From the NCBI RefSeq assembly GCF_002291145.1, contig NZ_NTGE01000216.1:58324-122323 (forward strand): a stretch of DNA of 64,000 nucleotides, in the 5' to 3' direction. The position numbers and the translations under genes were made by a program. The notes under the pieces are model-generated. The model saw only the letters and a list, made by a program, of their open reading frames with translations, searched no databases and had not been told where the DNA came from. The DNA is from Streptomyces sp. SA15 (GTDB taxonomy: Bacteria; Actinomycetota; Actinomycetes; Streptomycetales; Streptomycetaceae). Below, one piece after another: positions 1 through 7,764 of the stretch. Each line of letters starts with the position of its first letter. Position 1 is the stretch's first letter.

Positions 1-77
1 AGCTCATAGCCGTGCATCGGGGACTCGCGGAGCAGGCCGAGTACGGCGAACTCGAGGATCCCGGAACGCCGGCTCAT
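1..77 (-). CDS. PadR-family transcriptional regulator, N-terminus only
   Basis: Only the first 25 or so codons lie in the window; the gene runs off the left edge. The start is ATG at 77 on the minus strand and the protein begins MSRRSGILEFAVLGLL, followed by RESPMHGYEL, which is the hallmark N-terminus of the PadR winged-helix family (short N-terminal segment, then L-G-L-L and HGYE). A GGAGG-like sequence lies just upstream (complement of cctcctctc around 81-91). PadR proteins are small repressors of adjacent genes; a perfect inverted repeat 50 bp upstream of the start is a good autoregulatory operator. The ligand is unknown. Confidence 0.85.
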   Translation of the reverse strand, partial: MSRRSGILEFAVLGLLRESPMHGYE

Positions 78-127
78 TGTCGCCTCCTCTCTGCCGCGGA
101 CGGTTGTGACGGTCTTTATGTCGCGCC

Positions 128-148
128 GATGTATCGACTCGATACATC
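128..148. promoter_or_regulatory. Perfect inverted repeat, candidate PadR operator
   Basis: Arms GATGTATCGA and TCGATACATC are exact reverse complements separated by one C. PadR-type operators commonly carry ATGT...ACAT half-sites, present here. The site lies between the PadR gene (start at 77) and the divergent penicillin-binding protein gene (start at 451), so it could control either. The rest of 149-450 shows no gene I can support. Confidence 0.55.
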
Positions 149-450
149 ACGACGATAGAACGACCTTCCGGATGCGACAAGAGGGAGGGTGGTGAACGGG
201 ATCACATCACCGATTCTTGGGAAGCAAGTTGCCTGATTTGGGGTGAACTTCAGGGCTAGGCAGGTTTTGACGGTGCGTAGTCTGTGCGCCATGACCACCA
301 CCGGGAACCGAGTGACGCCTGAGGACGTCCTCGTCCTTGGTGTAGTACGGGTGAATGCGGAACCCACCGCATCCGTACTTCGGGGGGACCGGAAACCAGC
401 CGCCGTTTCCAGGCGCGCAAAGGTGCGCCTGCCCGAGGAGTAGTCGTTCG

Positions 451-3147
451 ATGAGCGAGCACCGTCGCAAACCGCCGCAGCCGCAGGGAGGCGGACGTGC
501 CGCGGCCCGACGCGGCCAGTCCGGCTCGTCCTCCGGCCGCCGCGCGGCACCGCGAGGCGCCACCGGGTCTCCTTCCGACTCCTATGGGACCAGTTCCCCT
601 GGGTCGGGTTCCTACGATCCGGGAGGCGAGGAGCGTCCGTACGGCGGCCGTGCCGAGGCCCGCCGGGCGGCACAGAGAAGCAGTGGCGGCCGACGCAGAG
701 CGGCCGAACCAGCCGGCCATGCCGGCCGGCGTGCCGTCCCGGGCGGTCCCGGGCGGGGCCGGGGACGTGCGGCCGTCTCCGACCGGAAGCGGATCGTCGA
801 CTATCCGCGGGCGGGCAGGTACGGCGCGGCGCGCTGGGTGCCGTCCTGGAAACTGGTCACGGGTCTGTTCATCGGCTTCATCGGAAGTCTGGTCGCGGTC
901 GCGGGTGTCGGGTTCGCACTCGTGAGCGTTCCCAACATCGCCCAGACCGCGACGGCGCAGAACAACGTCTTCTATTGGGCGGACGGCAGCGAGATGGTCC
1001 GCACAGGCGGTGAGACGAACCGCCAGATCGTCAACCTCTCGCAGATTCCCAAGGACATGCAGTACGCCGTCGTCTCGCAGGAGAACAAGACCTTCTACAC
1101 CGATAGCGGCATCGACCCCAAGGGCATCGCCCGTGCCGTGTTCAACATGGCCAGTGGTGGCGAGACACAGGGTGGTTCCACCATCACCCAGCAGTACGTG
1201 AAGAACGCCAGGCTGGGCGACCAGTCGCAGACGATCAGCCGTAAGTTCAAGGAGATCTTCATCTCGGTCAAGGTGGGGACCACGGTCTCGAAGGACGAGA
1301 TCATGGCCGGCTACCTGAACTCCGCGTACTACGGACGCGGGGCCTACGGAATCCAGGCGGCCGCGCGTGCCTACTTCAACAAGGACGCCGTCGACCTGGA
1401 CGCGGGTGAGTGTGCCTTCCTGGCGGCAACGCTCAAGGGCGCCACGTACTACGACCCGGCGGGCTCGACGTCCATCGACCCAGCCGCCACCCCCGAGGCC
1501 AACCAGAAGCGGGCCCTGGCACAGATGCAGGACACCCTCGACAAGATGGTCGAGTACGGCCATCTGAGCGCCACGGAGCGGGCCAAGTACACCAAGCTCC
1601 CCCAGTGGCAGAACCCGCGCTCCAACACCGCGCTCAGCGGCCAGATCGGCTACCTCGTCGACCTCGCGAGCGCCTCGCTGATCAGGAACAGCGCCGAGAC
1701 CGGGATCACCGAGGACAAACTGCGGCAGGGCGGCTACTCGATCTATACGACTTTTGAGAAGAAGAAGGTCAACGAACTCGAGAAGGCGGTCCAGAAGGTC
1801 CAGAAGGCGAAGATCAAGCCCAAGGAGCGCCCGAAGACGGACACCCACGTCCAGTTCGGCGGTGCTTCCGTGGATCCGGCGACCGGCGCCATCAAGGCCA
1901 TCTACGGCGGCGAGGACGCGACGAAGCACTTCACCAACAACGCCGACGCGACCGGCGCCCAGGTCGGTTCGACCTTCAAGCCGCTCGTGCTGGCCGCGGC
2001 GATGAAGTGGGGTGTACGCGACAAGGATCTCGGACCGAACCAGGCACAGGACGAGCGCACCAAGGTCTCCCCGAAGAGCCTGTACAGCGGCAAGAACGAT
2101 CTCAAGATCAAGACGTACGACGGGGAGATCTGGAAGAACGAGAAGGACAAGGAGTGGCTCCAGGAGAACGACGGCCAGCAGTCGTACGGCGCTCCGCCGA
2201 ACTACCGGATCGACCTCCGGGAGGCGATGCGGGAGTCGGTGAACTCCGCCTTCGTGCAGCTCGGCATGGATGTCGGGCTGGACAAGGTGAAGGAGGCGGC
2301 CATGGACGCGGGCCTCAAGGAGAACAGCCTCGCCGGCACCAACTATCCGTCGTTCTCCATCGGCATCTCCGACCCCAGCGCGATCCGCATGGCGGGCGCG
2401 TACGCCACCTTCGCGGCCAGCGGCAAGCAGCGCGAGCCGTTCTCCGTCACGAAGGTCACGGACAAGGACGGCCCGGTCTACAGCCACGAGGTGCAGACCA
2501 GGCAGGCTTTCGAGTCAATCGTCGCCGACAACGTCACGGACGTGCTCAAGACCGTGGTCGAGGACGGCACGGGTACCGCCGCCCAGCTGACTGGACGTGA
2601 CGTGGCGGGCAAGACCGGTACCACCGACGGCAACAAGTCCGCCTGGTTCGTCGGCTACACACCGCAGCTGGCCACCTCGATCAGCATGTTCCGGCTGGAC
2701 GACGACGAGACCAAGAAGAACCGCGAGTTCCTGGAGATGTTCGGAACGGGTGGCGAGAAGAAGATCCACGGTGCTTCGTTCCCGGCCCAGATCTGGCACG
2801 ACTACATGGAACAGGCGCTGAAGGGCGAGCCGGCGGAGGACTTCCCGACCCCGGATCCCATCGGCGAGATCGTCAACGACGTCCCGACCCCGACGCCTGC
2901 TCCCACGCCCAGCGAGGAGCCCTCGTCGGCCAGTCCGACGCCGAGCCCGACGCCCAGCGAGCCGACGACCAGTCCGACACCCTCGCCGACCGAGACCTGC
3001 TTCGGCTTCCAGTGCCCCCCTCCCGGTGACACCGGCGGAACGGACACCGGCGGCACTGACGGAGGGGTGACGCCCACGCCCACGCCCACAGAGACGGGCG
3101 AGACCGGCAACAGCAGAGGCAATGGCAACGGAGGCATCTTCGGGTAG
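451..3147 (+). CDS. Class A penicillin-binding protein (transglycosylase/transpeptidase)
   Basis: Bifunctional peptidoglycan synthase of 898 residues that polymerises lipid II and cross-links stem peptides outside the membrane. I start at ATG 451 (MSEHRRKPP) because GAGGAG lies at 435-440; an in-frame ATG at 355 has no such support. Residues 1-130 are a cytoplasmic Arg/Gly/Pro-rich tail, about 133-158 a single membrane segment, then a GT51 domain with Glu211 in QENKTF and GGSTITQQ at 241-248. The transpeptidase has STFK (Ser507), SVN (596-598) and KTGT (721-724). The C-terminal 80 residues are a Pro/Thr/Ser tail. GT51 motif 1 is EN..F..DxG rather than the usual ED..F..HxG; the catalytic Glu is kept. 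A terminator-like hairpin follows at 3189. Confidence 0.95.
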   Translation: MSEHRRKPPQPQGGGRAAARRGQSGSSSGRRAAPRGATGSPSDSYGTSSPGSGSYDPGGEERPYGGRAEARRAAQRSSGGRRRAAEPAGHAGRRAVPGGPGRGRGRAAVSDRKRIVDYPRAGRYGAARWVPSWKLVTGLFIGFIGSLVAVAGVGFALVSVPNIAQTATAQNNVFYWADGSEMVRTGGETNRQIVNLSQIPKDMQYAVVSQENKTFYTDSGIDPKGIARAVFNMASGGETQGGSTITQQYVKNARLGDQSQTISRKFKEIFISVKVGTTVSKDEIMAGYLNSAYYGRGAYGIQAAARAYFNKDAVDLDAGECAFLAATLKGATYYDPAGSTSIDPAATPEANQKRALAQMQDTLDKMVEYGHLSATERAKYTKLPQWQNPRSNTALSGQIGYLVDLASASLIRNSAETGITEDKLRQGGYSIYTTFEKKKVNELEKAVQKVQKAKIKPKERPKTDTHVQFGGASVDPATGAIKAIYGGEDATKHFTNNADATGAQVGSTFKPLVLAAAMKWGVRDKDLGPNQAQDERTKVSPKSLYSGKNDLKIKTYDGEIWKNEKDKEWLQENDGQQSYGAPPNYRIDLREAMRESVNSAFVQLGMDVGLDKVKEAAMDAGLKENSLAGTNYPSFSIGISDPSAIRMAGAYATFAASGKQREPFSVTKVTDKDGPVYSHEVQTRQAFESIVADNVTDVLKTVVEDGTGTAAQLTGRDVAGKTGTTDGNKSAWFVGYTPQLATSISMFRLDDDETKKNREFLEMFGTGGEKKIHGASFPAQIWHDYMEQALKGEPAEDFPTPDPIGEIVNDVPTPTPAPTPSEEPSSASPTPSPTPSEPTTSPTPSPTETCFGFQCPPPGDTGGTDTGGTDGGVTPTPTPTETGETGNSRGNGNGGIFG

Positions 3148-3188
3148 GCAGGGCGACAGCTCGCGACCGAGGTGACCCAGTTGCTCTG

Positions 3189-3226
3189 AGTGAGGCCGAC
3201 CCCGCAATCCGGGGCTCGGCCTCACT
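3189..3226 (+). terminator. Hairpin terminator after the PBP gene
   Basis: AGTGAGGCCGACCCCG and CGGGGCTCGGCCTCACT form a long stem with one unpaired base around loop CAATC. It sits 42 bp after the PBP stop; no strong U tract, as usual for Streptomyces. Confidence 0.65.
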
Positions 3227-3396
3227 GCGCGTATGTGGACAGCGGGGTGGTTTGGGACGTGCTGACCGCTGTGGGCATGGCCGGCGCCGGCCGTCGTCTG
3301 TCCTACGGCCGCGCGGCGTCGCAACTCGCAGTAACGGTCGAGTCTTTGCCGTTCTGCACGAGACCCCCTTGAGTCGTTTGCCTCGCTCAAGATCTG

Positions 3397-3425
3397 TTGA
3401 CTTCTCTGTTACTCGATCATAAGTT
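3397..3425 (+). promoter_or_regulatory. Possible sigma70-type promoter for the small secreted protein
   Basis: TTGACT at 3397-3402 and TAAGTT at 3420-3425 are 17 bp apart, about 115 bp before the start of the exported protein at 3539. The -10 match is weak. Apart from this and the terminator at 3189, the 3148-3538 gap holds nothing I recognise. Confidence 0.25.
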
Positions 3426-3538
3426 TCTGTTCGAATGTTGCTCGCTCGTCGACCACAATTGGTCAGCGCCTGCCGCATCTGATGCTGGGGCAGGCAGGTC
3501 TTCGAGGCTGGAGCGGGCTTTCTGAAAGGACCTCAACC

Positions 3539-3919
3539 ATGCGTGCGCTGAAGCGCTCTCTCGTTGTGCTGCCCATCGCGGCAACCCTCACGTTGGCGGG
3601 CACGGCCGCCCAGGCGTTTGACTGGGGTTCCATCGGTTGGGACGCGGGTGCCAATTCGAACGGATCGCGGACGTACTTCCAGCCTGATGGCGAGCACCTC
3701 TACATCCTGGACAACAACAAGGATGGGCACTCGGCCGTCTCGGAGATCGAGTACGGCACTCGTCACATCACCTACTGGAACCCCAACGGGGTCAACACCA
3801 CGCGCGACGTCAACATGGACATCGCCGAGGGCACGCATGTTCGCTACAACGCCTGCTACGGCGAGTACAGCGGCTACAAGATCCTTGGGTGCGGCTACTG
3901 GGTGGGCGGCACGGCCTGA
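3539..3919 (+). CDS. Small secreted protein of unknown function
   Basis: 126 residues, starting at ATG 3539 (MRALKRSLVVLP) with GAAAGGA at 3524-3530 as ribosome binding site; upstream in-frame codons lack one. The N-terminus is a classical signal peptide: basic n-region, hydrophobic LVVLPIAATLTLAGTAA, and cleavage expected after AQA, giving a mature protein starting FDWGSIGW. The mature chain of about 100 residues is rich in Tyr, Asn, Gly and Asp, with two Cys (NACYGEY and LGCGYW) that could form a disulfide. I do not recognise the family. It is monocistronic: hairpins lie before (3189) and after (3933) it. Confidence 0.75.
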   Translation: MRALKRSLVVLPIAATLTLAGTAAQAFDWGSIGWDAGANSNGSRTYFQPDGEHLYILDNNKDGHSAVSEIEYGTRHITYWNPNGVNTTRDVNMDIAEGTHVRYNACYGEYSGYKILGCGYWVGGTA

Positions 3920-3932
3920 ACCGACTTCGCGG

Positions 3933-3959
3933 CGGTGCGGGCTAGGTGGGGGTCCGCAC
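3933..3959 (+). terminator. Short hairpin after the secreted-protein gene
   Basis: GGTGCGG at 3933-3939 pairs with CCGCACC at 3953-3959 around a 13-nt loop, 14 bp after the stop codon. Confidence 0.4.
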
Positions 3960-3992
3960 CACATTAGTACGCCCGCCCGAAGAATATGAAGG

Positions 3993-4367
3993 ATGCGCCT
4001 GTTGAACCGCAGAGCCGCCCATAGAGCACTGTACGGCGCGCTGTTCACTGCGTGCCTCGCCGCAGCGGCCGGTTGCGGCGAGGCCACAGGAGGAGAGCCT
4101 GCAGAGGCTACCGTCCCTGCCATGAGCCCGATGGCTCCGCTGCCCAGTCAAGTGGGCAAGAGTCTGCCCGATGCGATCGACGGGGCGGTGAGAGCGCGTT
4201 ACGGCTACGCCCTCAGCGAGGCGAACGGGAAGGGCCAGCTCGAGCGCGTCACCCCGCAGCAGTGGAAGGTCTGTTTCCAGAAACCCGGACCGCTCAGTGA
4301 TTCAGTGATCTTCGGCGTGGTCCGCGCGCAGGAGACGTGCCCGAACCGCTGGATCGACAAGCTCTAG
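3993..4367 (+). CDS. Small putative lipoprotein with a PASTA-like segment
   Basis: 124 residues. The N-terminus MRLLNRRAAHRALYG is basic, followed by a hydrophobic stretch and the lipobox LAAAAGC, with lipidation expected at Cys28. After a linker rich in Glu/Ala/Pro comes PLPSQVGKSLPDAIDGA, which resembles the start of a PASTA repeat (P-x-V-x-G-x-x-L-x-x-A). Two further Cys (VCFQKPG and ETCPNRW) may pair. The ribosome binding site is poor for ATG 3993. The sequence after the stop codon looks like a continuation of the same kind of protein in another frame (see 4408-4536), so the C-terminus may have been cut short. Function unknown. Confidence 0.65.
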   Translation: MRLLNRRAAHRALYGALFTACLAAAAGCGEATGGEPAEATVPAMSPMAPLPSQVGKSLPDAIDGAVRARYGYALSEANGKGQLERVTPQQWKVCFQKPGPLSDSVIFGVVRAQETCPNRWIDKL

Positions 4368-4385
4368 GACTACAAGCCGTCGGCT

Positions 4386-4441
4386 GACTACGCATGGCCG
4401 ACTACGCATGGCCGACTACGCATGGCCGACTACGCATGGCC
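4386..4441. repeat. Tandem repeat, 14-bp unit, four exact copies
   Basis: GACTACGCATGGCC occurs four times head to tail (4386, 4400, 4414, 4428). The unit is not a multiple of three, so each copy changes the reading frame. It lies 18 bp after the lipoprotein stop codon and directly before the remnant at 4442-4536. Confidence 0.95.
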
Positions 4442-4536
4442 AACCCCTGCTTGCAGGCCGAACCGGGGTCGACACGGATCAGTGGATCGACAACGTGTGC
4501 GTGACCAGCGCCGAGGAGATCGCGGTCGTCGTCTAA
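4408..4536 (+). pseudogene. Remnant of a lipoprotein-like C-terminus
   Basis: A 42-codon open frame entering from the tandem repeat reads QPLLAGRTGVDTDQWIDNV, then CVTSAEEIAVVV and stop at 4536. The segment DQWIDNVCVTSAEEI echoes the end of the upstream lipoprotein (NRWIDKL) and looks like true protein sequence, but it has no good start of its own. I infer that it was the original tail of that gene or of a paralogue, now separated by a premature stop and the 14-bp repeat expansion. Confidence 0.3.
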
Positions 4537-4559
4537 GCTGGACCGACTTCTCAGAAGAG

Positions 4560-4847
4560 AACCCACTGGCCGTGAGCTGTGCGCCCGACCACATCAGAAT
4601 GTTTTCCGTATCGAGCAGGCTGTAGCCGATGATGAAAGCGCCGGGTTCCATGCTGGACCTGCGCGGCGTGACCCCATCGTGTTCCGCGAGAATCGATTAC
4701 AGATCATCGTGGAGCGAGAATCCGATTGCGTCCTCCAGCTTGGATATTTCAGCATCGGATACTCCTGGCGTTCCGCCGGAGCCAGTCCTCGAATCGCTGC
4801 CACAGTTCCTGGAAGTTGTGGGTTCCGTCAGGTGCAGGGTGATTCAT
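4560..4847 (-). pseudogene. Degraded SUKH/SMI1-KNR4 family gene
   Basis: On the minus strand an ATG at 4847 with AGGAG at 4854-4858 opens a frame reading NFQELWQRFEDWLRRNA. A frameshift near 4765-4780 then moves into a second frame reading SDAEISKLEDAIGFSLHDDL, a stop (TAA at 4699-4697), then SILAEHDGVTP and MEPGAFIIGYSLLDTENIL. This order (helix, S-x-x-E-I-x-x-L-E, H-D/N-G, I-x-G-Y-x-L-L) is the SMI1/KNR4 (SUKH) fold, found in toxin-immunity proteins and many stand-alone Streptomyces proteins. With one frameshift, one internal stop and loss of the C-terminal half, it cannot be functional. Confidence 0.7.
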
Positions 4848-5066
4848 TCGATCTCCTGTCACTCTACTGCCGGGATATTCAAGGGTGCACGGCTTCATAC
4901 TGGGGAAGCCGGCTGGGCAGGGGGCCACCGCGTCGGCGTCAGTGGCTGAGCTGCCCCGAGATTCGTAGAGATCCCGAACAGGCTTGGGCACCGGGACGGC
5001 GGTCTCAGCAGCGCAGCCGGCGTCGTCGGACGTAGAGCTGGGGGAGTCTCAGGGACGTACGGCAGG

Positions 5067-6575
5067 ATGGGCGGCATGCCCAGCGCAGAATCGACGCAAG
5101 CGAGCGTGCACGGACCAGACCCGGTGCGGCCGACCAAGGACGACGCGGTGGCCGCGAGTGGCAGCGAACTGATCGGTGGCCCGATCGGACGGCGTGCCCT
5201 GCTGGGGACGTCCTGGTGGACTCCCGTCCGGGTGATCGCGCTGGTGGCGATCGGCATGTTCGCCCTCGGCCTGGTCCAGAAGGCGCCCTGCTACAACGGC
5301 GCCTGGTTCTTCGGTGCCAGCTCGCAGTACACGCACGCGTGCTACTCGGACATCCCGCACCTCTACCAGGGGCGAGGCTTCGCCGACGGGCTCGTGCCGT
5401 ACTTCGACAAGCTCCCCGGCGACATGCAGTACCTCGAGTACCCGGTGTTGACCGGTGTCTTCATGGAGGTCGCCTCCTGGCTCACGCCCGGCAGCGGGAG
5501 CATTCAGGACCAGGAGCAGTGGTACTGGATGGTCAACGCCGGGATGCTGATGGTGTGCGTCGCCGTCATCGCCGTGTCTGTGACCCGGACGCACGCCCGG
5601 CGTCCTTGGGACGGCCTGCTGGTCGCCCTGGCGCCTGCGGCCGCCCTGACTGCCACCATCAACTGGGACCTGCTGGCGGTCGCTCTGACGGCCGCCGCGA
5701 TGCTGATGTGGTCGCGGGGCCGCTCCCTCGCCTTCGGTGTCCTGCTGGGGCTCGCCACGGCCGCCAAGCTCTATCCCTTCCTGCTGCTCGGCCCGCTGCT
5801 CGTGCTGTGCTGGCGCGCGGGCAAGTGGCGGGAGTACGGGATGGCTCTGGTGGGCGCGGCCGTCGCCTGGCTGGTGGTGAATCTGCCGGTGATGCTGTTC
5901 GCCTTCGACGGCTGGTCGAAGTTCTACACGTTCAGCCAGGAACGGGGCGTCGACTTCGGGTCGTTCTGGCTGATCTGGACCCAGAACTCGAGCAACCCGC
6001 CCAGCACCGACACCGTCAACACGATGGCCACGCTGTTGATGCTGCTGTGCTGCGCGGGCATCGCGGCGCTCACCCTGGCCGCCCCGCGCCGTCCGCGTTT
6101 CGCCCAGCTCGCCTTCCTGATCGTCGCGGCGTTCATCCTGACCAACAAGGTCTACTCGCCGCAGTACGTCCTCTGGCTGGTTCCGCTGGCCGCGCTGGCC
6201 CGGCCGAAGTGGCGTGACTTCCTGATCTGGCAGGCGTGCGAGGTGGCGTACTTCCTGGGGATCTGGATGTACCTCGCGTACACGACCAGCGGAGACGCCC
6301 ACAAGGGCCTGCCGACCGACGGGTACCACTGGGCCATCGCCCTGCATCTGCTGGGCACGCTGTACCTGTGCGTCCTGGTCGTGCGCGACATCCTCATGCC
6401 GGAGCGGGACGTCGTGCGCCGGGCAGGTGATGACGACCCCTCGGGCGGGGTGCTCGACCGCGCTGAGGACGTCTTCGTTGTCGGCCCTGCCGCTCATCCA
6501 CCGCGGCACGGCGCTCACTTCGACGGGCCCCAAGTGGAATGGGGCAGTCGGGACTCGGACGGCCGTTCGCTCTGA
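5067..6575 (+). CDS. GT87-type polytopic membrane glycosyltransferase
   Basis: 502 residues with a 50-residue cytoplasmic start and about ten hydrophobic segments, beginning with WWTPVRVIALVAIGMFALGL. The first external loop has the acidic/aromatic pattern typical of the polyprenyl-phosphate-sugar dependent GT87 (DUF2029) family (CYSDIPHLYQGRGF and YLEYPVLTG). Members of this family transfer mannose or arabinose from a lipid carrier onto cell-envelope acceptors; the donor and acceptor here are unknown. ATG 5076 is an alternative start. The gene ends just before a bidirectional terminator and converges on the alanine-racemase-like gene. Confidence 0.8.
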   Translation: MGGMPSAESTQASVHGPDPVRPTKDDAVAASGSELIGGPIGRRALLGTSWWTPVRVIALVAIGMFALGLVQKAPCYNGAWFFGASSQYTHACYSDIPHLYQGRGFADGLVPYFDKLPGDMQYLEYPVLTGVFMEVASWLTPGSGSIQDQEQWYWMVNAGMLMVCVAVIAVSVTRTHARRPWDGLLVALAPAAALTATINWDLLAVALTAAAMLMWSRGRSLAFGVLLGLATAAKLYPFLLLGPLLVLCWRAGKWREYGMALVGAAVAWLVVNLPVMLFAFDGWSKFYTFSQERGVDFGSFWLIWTQNSSNPPSTDTVNTMATLLMLLCCAGIAALTLAAPRRPRFAQLAFLIVAAFILTNKVYSPQYVLWLVPLAALARPKWRDFLIWQACEVAYFLGIWMYLAYTTSGDAHKGLPTDGYHWAIALHLLGTLYLCVLVVRDILMPERDVVRRAGDDDPSGGVLDRAEDVFVVGPAAHPPRHGAHFDGPQVEWGSRDSDGRSL

Positions 6576-6600
6576 GCGAACAGGGGTTGCCCAGGCGCCC

Positions 6601-6645
6601 AGGCGAAAGGCCGTACACGGAACTTCCGTGTACGGCCTTTCGCCT
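6601..6645. terminator. Bidirectional terminator between convergent genes
   Basis: Perfect inverted repeat with 22-bp arms (6601-6622 and 6624-6645) around a single C, starting AGGCGAAAGGCCGTACACGG. It sits in the 83-bp gap between the stops at 6575 and 6659. Confidence 0.85.
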
Positions 6646-6658
6646 GTCTCTACGATGC

Positions 6659-7690
6659 TCAGCGGTCGACGAGCCGGTCGAACTGTGTGGTGGTGTGCCG
6701 CAGATGAGCCACCAGCTCCTCGCCGACCTTCGGCTCCGGGGCGTCGGCCGGCACGAACAGGATCGAGACCTGCATGTGCGGGGGCTCGGCGAACCAGCGC
6801 TGCTTGCCGCCCCAGACGAACGGAGAAAGGTTCCGGTTGACTGTGGCGAGGCCGGCCCGGGCGACGCCCTTGGCGCGCGGCATGACGCCGTGCAGGGCCT
6901 TGGGAGCTTCCAGGCCCACTCCGTGCGAAGTACCGCCCGCCACGACCACCAGGAAGCCGTCGGAGGCCGCTTTCTGCTGCCGGTAGCCGAAGCGGTCCCC
7001 CTTGGAGACGCGTGTGACGTCCAGGACCGCGCCGCGGTACTCGGTGGCCTCGTGGTCACCCAGCCACAGCCGCGTGCCGATGCGGGCGCGGAAGCGGGTC
7101 TGCGGGAACTGCTGTTGCAGCCGGGCGAGATCCTCGGCCTTGAGGTGGCTGACGAACATCGTGTGCAGCGGCAGACGGGCCGCGCGCAGCCGGTCCATCC
7201 AGCCGATGACCTCCTCGACGGCGTCCGAGCCGTCGGTCCGGTCCAGCGGCAGGTGGATCGCGAAGCCTTCCAGGCGGACGTTCTCGATGGCCGCGTGCAG
7301 TTGGGGCAGGTCCTTCTCGCTGATGCCGTGCCGCTTCATAGAGGACATCACCTCGATGACCACTCTGGCTCCCACGAGGCCGTAGACACCGTCGATCGAC
7401 GACACCGAGCGGATGACCCGGTCGGGCAGCGGCACTGGCTCCTCGCCACGTCGGTACGGCGTCAGGACCAGCAGGTCACCGCCGAACCAGTCCTTGATCC
7501 GAGCGGCCTCGTACGTCGTGCCCACGGCGAGGACGTCCGAGCCGAGCCGCGTGGCTTCCTCCGCGAGCCGCTCGTGTCCGAAGCCGTAGCCGTTGCCCTT
7601 GCAGACCGGGACCAGGCCCGGGAACTGCTCCTGCACGTGCTTGTGGTGCGCCCGCCAGCGCGCGGTGTCGACGTAGAGCGTGAGCGCCAT
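6659..7690 (-). CDS. Alanine-racemase-like PLP fold-type III protein
   Basis: 343 residues, the usual length of alanine racemases. The PLP-binding segment is present near residue 30 (VCKGNGYGFG, equivalent to the VKADAYGHG loop with the Schiff-base Lys), and the barrel order is recognisable. The second catalytic element of true racemases, a G-Y-A-D-G motif carrying the base Tyr, is replaced by VVAGGTSHGVG, so ordinary racemase activity is doubtful. The femX gene lies upstream on the same strand (gap 74 bp), suggesting a joint role in peptidoglycan peptide chemistry. Cytoplasmic; no signal peptide. Confidence 0.8.
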   Translation of the reverse strand: MALTLYVDTARWRAHHKHVQEQFPGLVPVCKGNGYGFGHERLAEEATRLGSDVLAVGTTYEAARIKDWFGGDLLVLTPYRRGEEPVPLPDRVIRSVSSIDGVYGLVGARVVIEVMSSMKRHGISEKDLPQLHAAIENVRLEGFAIHLPLDRTDGSDAVEEVIGWMDRLRAARLPLHTMFVSHLKAEDLARLQQQFPQTRFRARIGTRLWLGDHEATEYRGAVLDVTRVSKGDRFGYRQQKAASDGFLVVVAGGTSHGVGLEAPKALHGVMPRAKGVARAGLATVNRNLSPFVWGGKQRWFAEPPHMQVSILFVPADAPEPKVGEELVAHLRHTTTQFDRLVDR

Positions 7691-7764
7691 GGCCGGACCT
7701 GGAACCTTTCTCGTGGCTGCGGTGTATCAGAGGTATGGAAGCTATCGAAGCAAACGGCTGGAGC

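Noticed and set aside
243..443. 66-codon open frame upstream of the PBP gene
   Set aside because: No ribosome binding site, no homology that I can see, and it overlaps the likely promoter region.
256..2487. 743-codon open frame on the minus strand opposite the penicillin-binding protein gene
   Set aside because: Composition is the antisense shadow typical of high-GC genes; no motif or start site, while the plus strand has all PBP motifs.
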